A stretch of DNA of 64,000 bases from Streptomyces sp. NRRL S-1022. Its GTDB lineage: Bacteria; Actinomycetota; Actinomycetes; Streptomycetales; Streptomycetaceae. The DNA is taken from contig NZ_JOIU01000004.1 in assembly GCF_000720135.1 (NCBI RefSeq), positions 206,941 through 270,940 of the forward strand. The letters are read 5' to 3'. The position numbers were made by a program, and so were the translations under genes. The notes beneath the pieces are model-generated. The model did not search any database. It was not told the origin of the DNA and saw only the letters and a list, made by a program, of their open reading frames with translations. Positions 1-8,729 of this stretch are shown here, piece after piece; position 1 is the stretch's first letter; each line of letters begins with the position of its first letter.

Positions 1-58
1 GAGGTGAGGGCATCCGGAAGGGACGCGGACGCGAGGGAACCGCGCGCGACGGCGGGAG

Positions 59-1078
59 CTACGCGCGGGCGGTGAACGGGAGCGGATCCAGCGCGCGCAC
101 CGGCCGCACACACCCCACCGGCTCCCCGCCGCCGAGCAGCGGCTCCCCGGCGAACTCGGTGAGGAGCCCGGGATCCACGCCCGCGCGCGCGAGCGCGGCC
201 GCCGCCACTGGTATCCGCGCCCGGTTCGCCCCGTCGGCGATCTTCACGGCGACGGCCGTGCCGTCCGGGAGCGCGGCGACCTGTACGCCCTCGAAGCCGT
301 CCTTGGCGAGCAGCCCGGGCACGGCCCGCATGAGCGCGGCCACGTCCCGGCCGGCGCCGGAGGCCATCTCGGCGTGCTCGCGCATCGCGTCGGCGACCCG
401 GGCTTCGGGGGTGCCGGGTGCGGCCGAGGTGATGCGGGCCAGGGCGCGGGCGAGGCCGTGCAGGGATATGGAGAACAGCGGGGCGCCGCAGCCGTCCACG
501 GTGACCCGGGCGACGCGCTGGCCGGTCAGCTCCTCGACGGTCTCGGCCACGGCCTGCTGGAGCGGGTGCGCCGGGTCCAGGTAGTCCTCCAGGGACCAGC
601 CGTTGATGCGGGCCGTCCACAGCATGGCGGCGTGCTTGCCGGAGCAGTTCTGGGCGAGGCGGGAGGGCTGCCGGCCCTCGCGGACCCAGGCGTCCCTGAC
701 TGCCGGGCCGAACGGCATGTCGGGCACGTTGCGCAGGTCGTCCTCGGTGAGCCCGGCGAGTTCGAGGATGCGCCGGGTGCCCGCGAGGTGGCGTTCCTCG
801 CCGGAGTGGCTCGCGGCGGCCAGCGACAGCAGGGCGCCGTCGAGCGGCAGCCCGGCCCGCAGCATGGCCACGGCCTGGACGGGCTTGAGGGCGGAGCGCG
901 GGTAGAAGGCCGCCTCCACGTCGCCGAGCTGGAACCGCACCTGCCCGTCGGCGCCGAGGACGACGACGGAGCCGTGGTGGACGCCCTCGACGACCCCGCC
1001 GCGGACGAGGTGGGCGACGGGGGCGTGGAGGGGTTCGCGGACGACGGGGGCGTCGGCGGGGGAACTGCTGTACATCAC
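59..1078 (-). CDS. L-asparaginase (asparaginase II family)
   Basis: A 339-residue cytoplasmic enzyme expected to hydrolyse L-asparagine to aspartate and ammonia. Visible family marks are RGGVVEGVHHGSVVV near the N terminus, SALKPVQA, NCSGKHAAML in the middle and DGCGAPLFS. No signal peptide is seen. GTG at 1078 is followed directly by ATG at 1075, so either may be the start. It lies 37 bp after the permease gene on the same strand and is the last gene of a regulator-permease-asparaginase operon, which supports asparagine as the substrate. Length matches the family. Confidence 0.88.
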   Translation of the reverse strand: MMYSSSPADAPVVREPLHAPVAHLVRGGVVEGVHHGSVVVLGADGQVRFQLGDVEAAFYPRSALKPVQAVAMLRAGLPLDGALLSLAAASHSGEERHLAGTRRILELAGLTEDDLRNVPDMPFGPAVRDAWVREGRQPSRLAQNCSGKHAAMLWTARINGWSLEDYLDPAHPLQQAVAETVEELTGQRVARVTVDGCGAPLFSISLHGLARALARITSAAPGTPEARVADAMREHAEMASGAGRDVAALMRAVPGLLAKDGFEGVQVAALPDGTAVAVKIADGANRARIPVAAAALARAGVDPGLLTEFAGEPLLGGGEPVGCVRPVRALDPLPFTARA

Positions 1079-1115
1079 TGCCTGATCAGGGGGTCGGGGT
1101 CGGCCGGTACGCGGG

Positions 1116-2555
1116 TCACGCGTCGGCGCCGGTGGACGTGCGGGACATGCGGGCGCGGATGGCGTACCAGCCCGCGACCAGTGCGGCGACGATCAGCGGC
1201 AGGCACAGCACGGTGGTGCGTCCGGCGCCGCCATCGGCGTACATGAGGACCAGGACGGAGGCGAGGAACGCCAGCGTCACGAGTTCGGTCCAGGGGGAGC
1301 CCGGCAGCCGGTACGACGGCCGGGTCAGGTCGCCGCTGCGGGTCTTCCGCCAGAAGAGCAGGTGGCAGAGCATGATCATGCCCCAGGTCGCGAGGATGCC
1401 GATCGCCGCGAAGTTGAGGACGATCTCGAACGCGTCGGCGGGGACGACGTAGTTCAGGGCCACGCCGAGGACACAGATACCGCTGGTGAGCAGGATGCCG
1501 CCGTACGGGACCTGGCTGCGGCTCATACGGCCGGTGAACTTCGGAGCCGAACCGCTCATCGCCATGGAGCGCAGAATGCGGCCGGTGGAGTACAGGCCGG
1601 AGTTCAGCGAGGACATGGCCGCGGTCAGGACGACCAGGTTCATCACGCCGCCGGCCGCCGGGATGCCGATGTGGGACAGGACGGTGACGAAGGGGCTCTG
1701 GCCGGCGGAGTACTTGTTCCACGGGAGCAGCATCGACAGCAGGACGACCGAGCCGACGTAGAACAGGCCCACGCGCCACATGATCGAGTTGATCGCCTTC
1801 GGCATGATCTTCTCGGGGTTCTCGGTCTCGCCCGCGGCGACGCCGACCAGCTCGACCGAGGCGTAGGCGAAGACGACGCCCTGGATGATCAGCAGCATGG
1901 GCAGCAGACCGTTGGGGAAGACGCCACCGTTGTCGGTGATCAGGGACGGGCCGGGGTGATGGCCGGCGACCGGGTGCTGGGTGACCAGCAGGAAGATGCC
2001 GATGCACATGAAGACCACGAGCGCGCCGACCTTGACGATCGCGAACCAGAACTCCAGCTCACCGAATATCTTGACCGAGATCAGGTTGACCGTCAGGACG
2101 ACCGCGAGGGCGATCAATGCGATCAACCATTGAGGGATGTCGGAGAACATGCCCCAGTAGTGCGTGTACGTGGCGACGGCCGTGATGTCGGCGATGCCGG
2201 TGGTCGCCCAGTTCAGGAAGTACATCCAGCCCGCGGTGTAGGCGCCCTTCTCACCCAGGAACTCCCGGGCGTACGACACGAAGGCCCCGGAGGACGGACG
2301 GTAGAGGACGAGTTCGCCGAGGGCGCGCACGACCAGGAAGGCGAAGACACCGCAGACGGCGTACGCGATGAACAGGGAGGGCCCGGCGTCGGCGAGCCGG
2401 CCGCCCGCGCCGAGGAAGAGGCCGGTGCCGATGGCACCGCCGATGGCGATCATGTTGACGTGCCGGTGCTTCAGGCCTTTGCTGTAGCCGGCGTCTCCGG
2501 CGTCGACATGGCCGGACGAGGGGCGCGTCTCGTCTTCGAGGTGCTGCTCGCTCAC
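1116..2555 (-). CDS. ansP: Amino acid permease, likely L-asparagine (APC superfamily)
   Basis: A 479-residue APC-type transporter with about 12 hydrophobic segments. The first helix carries [16 protein letters not shown], typical of AnsP-like amino acid:proton symporters, followed by the conserved [18 protein letters not shown] at 2555 overlaps the GntR stop codon as GTGA, so the two are translationally coupled. The asparaginase gene follows. Asparagine specificity is inferred from this context; the APC assignment is clear from sequence. Confidence 0.85.
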   Translation of the reverse strand: MSEQHLEDETRPSSGHVDAGDAGYSKGLKHRHVNMIAIGGAIGTGLFLGAGGRLADAGPSLFIAYAVCGVFAFLVVRALGELVLYRPSSGAFVSYAREFLGEKGAYTAGWMYFLNWATTGIADITAVATYTHYWGMFSDIPQWLIALIALAVVLTVNLISVKIFGELEFWFAIVKVGALVVFMCIGIFLLVTQHPVAGHHPGPSLITDNGGVFPNGLLPMLLIIQGVVFAYASVELVGVAAGETENPEKIMPKAINSIMWRVGLFYVGSVVLLSMLLPWNKYSAGQSPFVTVLSHIGIPAAGGVMNLVVLTAAMSSLNSGLYSTGRILRSMAMSGSAPKFTGRMSRSQVPYGGILLTSGICVLGVALNYVVPADAFEIVLNFAAIGILATWGMIMLCHLLFWRKTRSGDLTRPSYRLPGSPWTELVTLAFLASVLVLMYADGGAGRTTVLCLPLIVAALVAGWYAIRARMSRTSTGADA

Positions 2556-3283
2556 GCCTCGGGTCCGCCTTCCGTAGGGGGGTCCGTCCGCTGGGGACGC
2601 ACGATGTCGGTGAGGGTCGTCTCGACGCGGTCCAGGTGGTGGCTCATGGCCTCCACCGCGTCGTGTTCGGAACCGTCCACCAGCGCCTCGACGATCGCCC
2701 GGTGCTCGCGGATGGACTGCTCGCGGCGTCCGCCCAGCTCGTTGAGGAAGGCCGACTGACGCGCCAGTGCGTCGCGGATCTCCTCGATGACCCGGCGGAA
2801 GACCGGGTTCTGGGCGGCTTCTGCCACGGCGAGGTGGAAGAGGGTGTCCATCGCGACCCAGGCGGTGGTGTCCGTCTCCCGCTCCATGCGGTCGAGCAGG
2901 TGGGCCAGGTGGTCCAGGTTCTCCGGGGTGCGGCGCAGGGCCGCGTAACCGGCGACCGGGATCTCGATGTGCCGGCGCACCTCCAGCAGGTCGCTGGCCG
3001 CGTAGTCGCCGAAGGTGGGGTCCTCGACGGTGTTCGCGACGACGAAGGTGCCCTTGCCGGTCCGCGAGACCGTGAGGCCCATCGTCTGCAACGCGCGCAG
3101 CGCCTCGCGCAGCACGGGCCGGGACACCTCCAGGGTGCGGCACAGCTCGGCCTCGGAGGGGAGCTTGTCGCCGATGGCGTACCGGCCGCGCTCGATGGCG
3201 GCACGGAGGTGGTCGAGCACCGCTTCCATGGCGCTGACGCGCCGCGGGACCGGACCACCTGTCTGGCTGTCTGACAGGTTCAC
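2552..3283 (-). CDS. GntR/FadR-type transcriptional regulator
   Basis: A 243-residue regulator. The N-terminal winged helix spans about residues 20-90 ([23 protein letters not shown] then GKGTFV, quoted in part) and the C-terminal all-helical FCD domain carries [12 protein letters not shown] and the His residues usual for metal or ligand binding. It is the first gene of the asparagine operon and overlaps the permease start, so it is probably its local regulator. The GTG start at 3283 has only a weak ribosome site and lies in an inverted repeat; ATG at 3229 is an alternative start. Confidence 0.85.
   Translation of the reverse strand: MNLSDSQTGGPVPRRVSAMEAVLDHLRAAIERGRYAIGDKLPSEAELCRTLEVSRPVLREALRALQTMGLTVSRTGKGTFVVANTVEDPTFGDYAASDLLEVRRHIEIPVAGYAALRRTPENLDHLAHLLDRMERETDTTAWVAMDTLFHLAVAEAAQNPVFRRVIEEIRDALARQSAFLNELGGRREQSIREHRAIVEALVDGSEHDAVEAMSHHLDRVETTLTDIVRPQRTDPPTEGGPEA
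3257..3279. promoter_or_regulatory. Candidate GntR operator (inverted repeat)
   Basis: Perfect 7-bp arms ACCTGTC (3257-3263) and GACAGGT (3273-3279) with a 9-bp spacer, at the very start of the GntR gene. Position suggests autoregulation. If it is the operator, the true start codon may be further downstream. Confidence 0.4.
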
Positions 3284-3341
3284 GGGAGCGATCCTGCGGG
3301 GTGCGGGCGGGGGGTGTCAAGACATGAGGTAAGGAAACATT

Positions 3342-3382
3342 CACGGGGTGCGGTGCCTGAATGCAGGCATCCGCACCCCGTG
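3342..3382. terminator. Strong hairpin terminator after uppP
   Basis: Arms CACGGGGTGCGG (3342-3353) and CCGCACCCCGTG (3371-3382) pair perfectly, continued inward by TGCCTG/CAGGCA around an AATG loop with one bulged base. It lies 20 bp past the uppP stop and can end minus-strand transcription before the GntR operon promoter. Confidence 0.7.
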
Positions 3383-3401
3383 GGTGATCAGCGGCGTTCG
3401 C

Positions 3402-4238
3402 TCAGCTGCTGAGCGTGCCGGTGGCGAGCAGGCCCAGCAGGCCGGCGCCGATGATGATCCGGTAGATCACGAAGGCGTTGAAGGAGTGCTTGGCGACGAA
3501 CTTGAGCAGCCAGGCGATGGAGGCGTAGGCGACCACGAACGACACGATCGTGCCGACGGCCAGCGGGGCGGCGCCGACGCCCGCGCCGAGGGCGTCCTTC
3601 AGCTCGTACAGTCCCGCGCCGGTCAGGGCCGGGATGCCCAGGAAGAACGAGAGCCGGGTGGCGGCGACGCGGTCCAGGTCCAGGATGAGCGCGGTGGACA
3701 TGGTGGCCCCGGAGCGGGAGAAGCCGGGGAAGAGCAGGGCGAGGATCTGGGAGCAGCCGACCCACATCGCGTCCTTGAAGGACGTGTCGTCCTCGCCGCG
3801 CTTGTGCCGGCCCATCTGGTCGGCGGCCCACATCACACCCGACCCGACGATCAGCGAGCCGGCGACCACCCACAGCGAGGCGAGCGGGCCGTCGATCAGC
3901 GGCTTCGCGGCCAGGCCCACCACCACGATCGGGACGGTGGCGGCGATGACCCACCAGGCGAACTTGTAGTCGTGGTGGTAGCGCTCCTCGCGGTTGGTCA
4001 GGCCGCGGAACCATGCGGAGACGATCCGCTTGATGTCCTTGAAGAAGTACACGAGCACGGCGGCGATGGCGCCGACCTGGATGACGGCGGAGAAGCCGAC
4101 GACGGACTTGTCGTCGACGGGAATGTCCATGAGCCCCTCGACGATCTTGAGGTGGCCGGTGGAGGACACGGGGAGGAACTCGGTCACCCCCTCGACTACT
4201 CCGAGGACGACGGCCTGACCGACGGAGATGGCGCTCAT
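3402..4238 (-). CDS. uppP: Undecaprenyl-diphosphatase UppP (BacA family)
   Basis: A 278-residue integral membrane phosphatase that recycles undecaprenyl diphosphate to the monophosphate carrier used for cell-wall synthesis. The motif VVEGVTEFLPVSSTGH near the N terminus and the FPGFSRSGATM motif further on are the two conserved catalytic blocks. About eight hydrophobic segments follow. ATG at 4238 gives the usual N terminus just before the first helix. The gene is single, with a palindrome upstream and a hairpin downstream. BacA-type enzymes can raise bacitracin tolerance. Confidence 0.93.
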   Translation of the reverse strand: MSAISVGQAVVLGVVEGVTEFLPVSSTGHLKIVEGLMDIPVDDKSVVGFSAVIQVGAIAAVLVYFFKDIKRIVSAWFRGLTNREERYHHDYKFAWWVIAATVPIVVVGLAAKPLIDGPLASLWVVAGSLIVGSGVMWAADQMGRHKRGEDDTSFKDAMWVGCSQILALLFPGFSRSGATMSTALILDLDRVAATRLSFFLGIPALTGAGLYELKDALGAGVGAAPLAVGTIVSFVVAYASIAWLLKFVAKHSFNAFVIYRIIIGAGLLGLLATGTLSS

Positions 4239-4278
4239 GGGATCCAGTTCTGAGGAGAGTTGGTCGACATTGCTGTAG

Positions 4279-4292
4279 ACAGTACTTACTGT
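4279..4292. promoter_or_regulatory. Palindrome upstream of uppP
   Basis: ACAGTA (4279-4284) and TACTGT (4287-4292) form a perfect inverted repeat with a 2-bp spacer, about 40 bp before the uppP start. It looks like an operator of the short-spacer BlaI/CopY style, but the regulator is unknown. Confidence 0.4.
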
Positions 4293-4312
4293 GCCCGGCC
4301 GGGTGGCAAGCC

Positions 4313-4687
4313 TCAGGCCCACAGGAAGCCGGCGAGTGAGACCCCGGTAAAGGCCGCGGCGAGCCCCGCCGCCACGCTGGCCACGGTGTTCAGGGCAGCG
4401 TAGAGGCCGGAGCCGGCCTCGGTCAGCCGCAGGGTCTCGTAGGAGAAAGTCGAGTACGTGGTCAGCGCGCCGCACAGCCCGGTACCCAGCAGGAGCTGGA
4501 GATGCGGCCCCGCGGCTCCGGCGGAGACGGCCCCGGTGAGCAGGCCGAGGACCAGGCAGCCGGCCACGTTCACCACGAAGGTGCCCCACGGGAAGAGCGA
4601 GTCGTGGCGGGCCTGCACGGCGCGGCCGGTGAGATAGCGCACGGGTGCGCCGACGACGGCTCCCGCGATGACCAGCAGCCAGTTCAC
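4313..4687 (-). CDS. crcB: Fluoride exporter FluC/CrcB, paralog 1
   Basis: A 124-residue, four-helix membrane protein of the Fluc fluoride channel family. [20 protein letters not shown] and [14 protein letters not shown] are the family motifs. The phenylalanine box reads TTYSTF, so its first Phe is Tyr. The GTG start overlaps the stop of the DUF190 gene as GTGA. A second FluC lies two genes upstream in the same operon, so a two-gene heterodimeric channel is likely. Confidence 0.88.
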   Translation of the reverse strand: MNWLLVIAGAVVGAPVRYLTGRAVQARHDSLFPWGTFVVNVAGCLVLGLLTGAVSAGAAGPHLQLLLGTGLCGALTTYSTFSYETLRLTEAGSGLYAALNTVASVAAGLAAAFTGVSLAGFLWA

Positions 4688-4998
4688 AACGACTTCTTAC
4701 CCTCCGGGTCCGTTTCGTCCGGACCGGGGGCGGGCTCCCCGTACCGGACGATCTGGCACTCCTCCACGGTGACGAGGCCCCCGCCGGCCGGCTCCTCCAG
4801 CCGCGGCCGGGACGCCCGTACCCGCTCCTCGGCGTCCGCCACGGCCACCGCGACCGGCAGGTCCTGGCTCAGGGACAGCAGGCGGGAGGTGTGGATGCGG
4901 GAGGAGACGCCGAAGCCCCCCACACCCCGGAAGACGCCGGCCCCGGCGAGCCCGGCGGCGTGCGTGAGCCGGAGGGCTCGGTCGGTACGGAACGTCAT
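4684..4998 (-). CDS. DUF190 protein with apparent internal deletion
   Basis: A 104-residue cytoplasmic protein of the DUF190 family, which is often found next to CrcB genes and resembles PII-like folds. [20 protein letters not shown] and the later [11 protein letters not shown] match the family. The N-terminal part, however, runs from RALRLT straight into HAAGLAGAG. In family members known to me about 22 residues lie between these, including a GE..WHHKPLY-like segment. The deletion is in frame. ATG at 4998 overlaps the upstream crcB stop (ATGA), and the stop overlaps the next crcB start. Function is unproven. Confidence 0.75.
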   Translation of the reverse strand: MTFRTDRALRLTHAAGLAGAGVFRGVGGFGVSSRIHTSRLLSLSQDLPVAVAVADAEERVRASRPRLEEPAGGGLVTVEECQIVRYGEPAPGPDETDPEGKKSL

Positions 4999-5456
4999 GC
5001 CCGCCTCCCGGTCAGCAGCCGGCGGGCGGCGGCCGAGGCCAGCCACACCGCCGCGAGGGCCGCGCACAGGGTCGCGGCGAGATAGGCCAGGCCCGCGCCG
5101 GGGCGGCCGGCGTCCACCAGCCCGCGGATGTCGACCGCGTAGGTGGAGAAGGTGGTGAAGCCGCCGAGGACGCCCGTGCCGAGGAACGGGCGCAGCAGGC
5201 GGTGGGCGGCCCACACCTCGGTGACGAGCACCATCAGCACGCCCATGGCGGCGCAGCCGGAGACGTTCGTCCAGAAGGTCGCCCAGGGGAAGCCGCCGGC
5301 GGGCGTCGGCAAGGCCAGCGCGAGGGCGTAGCGGGCCGTCGCGCCGAGCGCGCCGCCGGCCGCCACGGCCGCGACGACGGGCGCCTGGGTACGCCACTCG
5401 GTCCGCCGCGCCGGCGCGGGGCGGACACCGCGGGTCTCGGCCTCCGGGGCCGTCAT
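4995..5456 (-). CDS. crcB: Fluoride exporter FluC/CrcB, paralog 2
   Basis: A 153-residue FluC homolog with a longer charged N terminus than paralog 1. Family motifs are [24 protein letters not shown] and [13 protein letters not shown]. Its phenylalanine box is TTFSTY: here the second Phe is Tyr, the mirror image of paralog 1. ATG at 5456 is chosen because AGGAG lies 11 nt upstream; GTG at 5465 is possible. It is first in a three-gene coupled operon. Confidence 0.85.
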   Translation of the reverse strand: MTAPEAETRGVRPAPARRTEWRTQAPVVAAVAAGGALGATARYALALALPTPAGGFPWATFWTNVSGCAAMGVLMVLVTEVWAAHRLLRPFLGTGVLGGFTTFSTYAVDIRGLVDAGRPGAGLAYLAATLCAALAAVWLASAAARRLLTGRRA

Positions 5457-5525
5457 CCTGGTCACGTCTCCTGTTCGGCCCCTGCCCCGGCGGGCGATCA
5501 AGGCCGGGACCAGGGTACCGCCGCC

Positions 5526-6485
5526 TCAGCGCGCGGGAGGGCGGGCGCAGACCGCCACACCCGACTCCCAGAGGCTGCCCAGCACCAGGTGATCACCGGT
5601 CGCGCACACGCTGGTGACCATGCGGAAGCCGGAGCGGCGGCGGGTGAGGTGGTGGACGGTCCGGCCCCGGTCGTCCACGGCGACCACGGCGGCGGTCCCG
5701 CTCGGCCGGTACGGCGCCCGTACGGCGGCCCGGGCGGCACCCCGGCGGACGGCCCGCGGGGCGCGGTGCAGCAGATCCAGTGGCGGGACGCGGGGGCTGG
5801 CCAGGGCGACCCAGACCAGGCCGTCGGGGTCCTCGCGCCAGAGGTTGTCCGGCATGCCGGGCAGCTCGGCGAAGGGCTCGGCGCGGCCCGCGCGGGGTCC
5901 GGTGAGCCGGAAGCGGGTGAGGCGGCAGGAGCCGGTCTCGGCGATCACCAGGAAGGAGCCGTCGGCACTCGCGGCGAGCCCGTTGGCGAACTGCAGCCCG
6001 TCCAGCAGGACCTCGGGCTCCCGGCGACCGGGGGCGAGCCGCAGCAGGCGCCCGGTACCGGTGTGTTCGACGATGTCGCCGATCCAGCGGCCAAGGGGGT
6101 GGCGGCGGCTGGAGACGGTGAAGTACACGGTGCCGTCGGGCAGGGCGACGGCGTTGCTGCAGAAGCGCAGCCGCTCCCCCGCCACCGAGTCCGCGAGGAC
6201 GCGGACGGTGCCGTTCCCGGTGTCCACCCGCAGCAGGCCGCGTTCCGCGTCGCAGACCAACAGGTCGCCGTCCGGCAGGAGTTCGAGCCCGAGGGGCCGG
6301 CCGCCGGTCTCGGCCAGCACCTCCGTGCGGGCCGTGCGCGGGTCTCCGAGGTGGTGGACGCGCAGGATGCGTCCGTCCGCCACTCCGGTCAGCACGCGCC
6401 CGTGCGGGTCGGCGACGACGTCCTCGGGGCCGTGGCCGCCCAGGGAGACGTAGTGGAGCGGCACGAGTGCCGTCGTTCGGTCCAT
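5526..6485 (-). CDS. SMP-30/strictosidine synthase-like beta-propeller
   Basis: A 319-residue predicted six-bladed propeller of the SMP-30/gluconolactonase/strictosidine-synthase group. It shows [16 protein letters not shown], then [23 protein letters not shown] (quoted in part), [16 protein letters not shown] and [20 protein letters not shown] repeats. Members are usually Ca-dependent lactonases or esterases; the substrate here cannot be told. No signal peptide. AGAAGGGA before ATG 6485 is the ribosome site. A tandem hexamer repeat fills its leader, and the HTH gene just upstream is on the same strand. Confidence 0.75.
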   Translation of the reverse strand: MDRTTALVPLHYVSLGGHGPEDVVADPHGRVLTGVADGRILRVHHLGDPRTARTEVLAETGGRPLGLELLPDGDLLVCDAERGLLRVDTGNGTVRVLADSVAGERLRFCSNAVALPDGTVYFTVSSRRHPLGRWIGDIVEHTGTGRLLRLAPGRREPEVLLDGLQFANGLAASADGSFLVIAETGSCRLTRFRLTGPRAGRAEPFAELPGMPDNLWREDPDGLVWVALASPRVPPLDLLHRAPRAVRRGAARAAVRAPYRPSGTAAVVAVDDRGRTVHHLTRRRSGFRMVTSVCATGDHLVLGSLWESGVAVCARPPAR

Positions 6486-6508
6486 GTGCGTCCCTTCTCC
6501 GCCGGGGC

Positions 6509-6554
6509 GCCCCTGCCCCTGCCCCTGCCCCTGCCCCTGCCCCTGCCCCTGCCC
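6509..6554. repeat. Hexanucleotide microsatellite (GCCCCT)7
   Basis: Seven perfect GCCCCT units occupy 6509-6550, followed by a partial GCCC. On the minus strand the unit reads AGGGGC, purine-rich and similar to a ribosome-binding site, and it sits about 25 bp before the SMP-30-like start codon. Confidence 0.95.
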
Positions 6555-6578
6555 ACCGTCCCCCGCGGCCGTGGGCGA

Positions 6579-6866
6579 TCACCAGCCCTTCTCGAACATC
6601 CGGGCCACCTCGGCGATACGGATCTCGTCGCGCCGGTAGTGGGTGCGGCAGCGGATCCGGCGGGTGCGCAGCAGACCGAGACGGGTGAGGAGGTCCAGGT
6701 GGGCGAGGGCGGTCCGGCGCGGTACGCCCAGCTTGTCGGCGACGGCCCGCGCGGTGACGCCGTTCTCGGCGGGGTCGCCGCGGCGCGCCGCCGGGAAGTG
6801 GGCCGGCGGATCCTTGAGCCACTCCAGGATGGTCTCCCGCATCCGGTCCGAGGGAGTCCCCGTCAT
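6579..6866 (-). CDS. Winged-helix regulator, ArsR-like
   Basis: A 95-residue protein made almost entirely of one helix-turn-helix unit: GVTARAVADKLGVPRRTALAHLDLL is the recognition region (quoted span is conserved in type), followed by LRTRRIRCRTHYRRDE as the wing. ATG at 6866 has GGGAGGG upstream. It precedes the SMP-30-like gene with a 93-bp gap holding the repeat, so it may regulate that gene. No ligand site is apparent. Confidence 0.75.
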   Translation of the reverse strand: MTGTPSDRMRETILEWLKDPPAHFPAARRGDPAENGVTARAVADKLGVPRRTALAHLDLLTRLGLLRTRRIRCRTHYRRDEIRIAEVARMFEKGW

Positions 6867-7057
6867 CCGTCCGCCCTCCCGTCCCCGGCCCCCTGGTACG
6901 CAGTCTTCCCACTGTCGCGCGGGCGACGCCGTCCCGTCCGGGACTCGGCGGCCGTTGTCCGGTACCGGACGGCCGTGCGCCCCGGCAGGTGTCCCACGGC
7001 CCCGGGAACACGGCGGGGGCCCGGCCGCCTGGTGCGACCGGGCCCCGTCGGGGCGGT

Positions 7058-8620
7058 TCAGCGGTGGCTGAACCACGTCATCGAGGAGAGGGCCTTGTCG
7101 TCGTAGCCGAACAGGGCCTGGTTCTCCCAGCCGTTGCCGGAGGTGGCGTCCGCCGGGTCCCAGCCGTTGCCGTTGACGGCGGTCCAGGTCGCCTCCCAGG
7201 AGAAGACGCCGAGACCGCGGCCGTTCGGGACGGCCTCCACGATGCTCGCCACGTCGTTCATCCACCTGGTCTGGCCGGCCACCGTCGCCGGGTAGCCGGA
7301 GACCAGCTCGCCGGTGGTGTCGATCTGGTTGGTGAGCGAGTCGTCGCTGTCCAGACGGAAGGGGTAGGCCGTCTCGGCGACGAACACCGGCTTGCCGTAG
7401 CGGGAGGCCGCGTCGTCCAGGGTGGTCTGGAAGTCGGAGAGCGGGCCGTGCCAGTAGCCGTAGTACGACAGGCCGATCGCGTCGAACTTCACGCCGCCCG
7501 CGACCGCGTTGTCGAACCACCACTCGGTGCCGGCCTTGTCCCCGCCCTTGGCCAGGTGCAGCGCGACGACGGTGGACGAGTTGACCGCCTTGACGGCGTC
7601 GTAGCCGGAGTTGAGCAGCCCGGCGAGCTGGCTCCAGTTGCTCGTGGACCCCTCGGACCACAGCATGCCGCCATTGATCTCATTGCCCACCTGGACCATG
7701 TCGGCGGTGGTGCCTTGAGCCTTCAATGCGTTCAAGACGTCGTACGTGTGGGTGTACACGTCCGTCTTGAGCTGACTGTATGTATGGCCCACCCATGCGG
7801 CCGGCTTGTTCTGCTGGCCCGGGTCCGCCCAGCTGTCCGAGTAGTGGAAGTCGACCAGCAGCTTCATGCCCTGCGCCTTGATGCGCTTGGCCATCGCGAG
7901 GACATGCGCCTTGTCGTTGAAGCCGTCGGCCGGGTTCACCCAGACCTTCAGCCGCGCGTAGTTCATGCCGTACGACTTGAGGATGGAGAGGGCGTCCCCG
8001 GCGGTTCCGGCACTCGACTTGTACACACCGCCCTTGGCCTCGCTCTTGGCGAGGGAGGAGATGTCGGCGCCGTGGATGGATGTACCGGTGGCGCCGGACG
8101 TGAAGGTCAGATCGTCAACGTTGATCCAGTTGCCGGCGCTCGCGTCACTGTTGACGCTGATGGTGCACTGGTTGTTGGTCACATTGACCGGCGTGACGAT
8201 CCGGATCCACCCACTGGACGATATCGGCAGATCGGTGCGCTGTTCGGAACCGCCGCAGTTCTTGAGCGCTATGTACGCGGCCTTCTGCCCGCCGCTGGAC
8301 CGGACCCACGCCGTCAGCTTGTAGCTGCCGTTGGCCAGCCCGGACAGGTACCGGTACGTCTCCACCTTGTAGGCGGAGGAGGAGTAGTGGGAGAGGCGGT
8401 AGCTCCCGCCGTGGCCGCCCGACTCGGTGTACGAGGCGCCGGTGTCGCCGTACTCGGACCAGCCGGCGGGGGTGGCCGCGCCCGCGCCGCCGGACTCGAA
8501 GCCGCCGTTGGTGAGGGTGCTCGCGGCGTGCGCGGCCTGGACGGGCAGGGCGGTGAGGGCGAGCCCGGCCGCGAGCGGCAGCAGCAGGGCTCTGATGGTG
8601 CGTCTGGGATGGAACTTCAT
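7058..8620 (-). CDS. Secreted arabinogalactan endo-beta-1,4-galactanase (GH53) with N-terminal carbohydrate-binding module
   Basis: A 520-residue exported enzyme that cuts beta-1,4-galactan side chains of pectin. Residues 1-33 are a Tat/Sec-like signal peptide ending AAHAA. Residues 34-175 resemble a galactan-binding CBM (NGGFESG, ..NVDDLTFTS). Residues 180-520 are the GH53 barrel: VGNEINGG holds the acid/base Glu314 and FVAETAYPF the nucleophile Glu416; VDFHYSDSWADPG is also conserved. ATG at 8620 has AAGGGA upstream. It follows the beta-galactosidase gene on the same strand, so polymer cutting and oligomer hydrolysis are encoded together. Confidence 0.92.
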   Translation of the reverse strand: MKFHPRRTIRALLLPLAAGLALTALPVQAAHAASTLTNGGFESGGAGAATPAGWSEYGDTGASYTESGGHGGSYRLSHYSSSAYKVETYRYLSGLANGSYKLTAWVRSSGGQKAAYIALKNCGGSEQRTDLPISSSGWIRIVTPVNVTNNQCTISVNSDASAGNWINVDDLTFTSGATGTSIHGADISSLAKSEAKGGVYKSSAGTAGDALSILKSYGMNYARLKVWVNPADGFNDKAHVLAMAKRIKAQGMKLLVDFHYSDSWADPGQQNKPAAWVGHTYSQLKTDVYTHTYDVLNALKAQGTTADMVQVGNEINGGMLWSEGSTSNWSQLAGLLNSGYDAVKAVNSSTVVALHLAKGGDKAGTEWWFDNAVAGGVKFDAIGLSYYGYWHGPLSDFQTTLDDAASRYGKPVFVAETAYPFRLDSDDSLTNQIDTTGELVSGYPATVAGQTRWMNDVASIVEAVPNGRGLGVFSWEATWTAVNGNGWDPADATSGNGWENQALFGYDDKALSSMTWFSHR

Positions 8621-8656
8621 CGTCCGTCGTCCCTTCGACGTATCTGGGGAGGGGTG

Positions 8657-8677
8657 TCCTCCAGCGGGGCTGGAGGA
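8657..8677. terminator. Hairpin before the galactanase gene
   Basis: TCCTCCAGC (8657-8665) and GCTGGAGGA (8669-8677) form a perfect 9-bp stem with a GGG loop, in the gap between beta-galactosidase and galactanase. It may attenuate or protect the transcript. Confidence 0.5.
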
Positions 8678-8680
8678 GAA

Positions 8681-8722
8681 CCCCTCCGCCCGCGGCTCTC
8701 GTGGCACACACGGGCGGAGGGG
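8681..8722. terminator. Hairpin after the beta-galactosidase gene
   Basis: CCCCTCCGCCCG (8681-8692) and CGGGCGGAGGGG (8711-8722) form a perfect 12-bp stem with an 18-nt loop, starting 8 bp past the beta-galactosidase stop. Together with the next hairpin it may set unequal expression of the two genes. Confidence 0.55.
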
Positions 8723-8729
8723 AGCCGGC

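Noticed and set aside
1362..2759. Long plus-strand ORF over the permease and GntR genes
   Set aside because: Its residues are Asp/Gly/Val/Arg-rich antisense of well-matched genes; GC-rich codon bias creates such open frames.
6509..6688. Plus-strand ORF encoding a (PA)n repeat peptide
   Set aside because: The repeat is better explained as a non-coding microsatellite; no ribosome site and no downstream domain.
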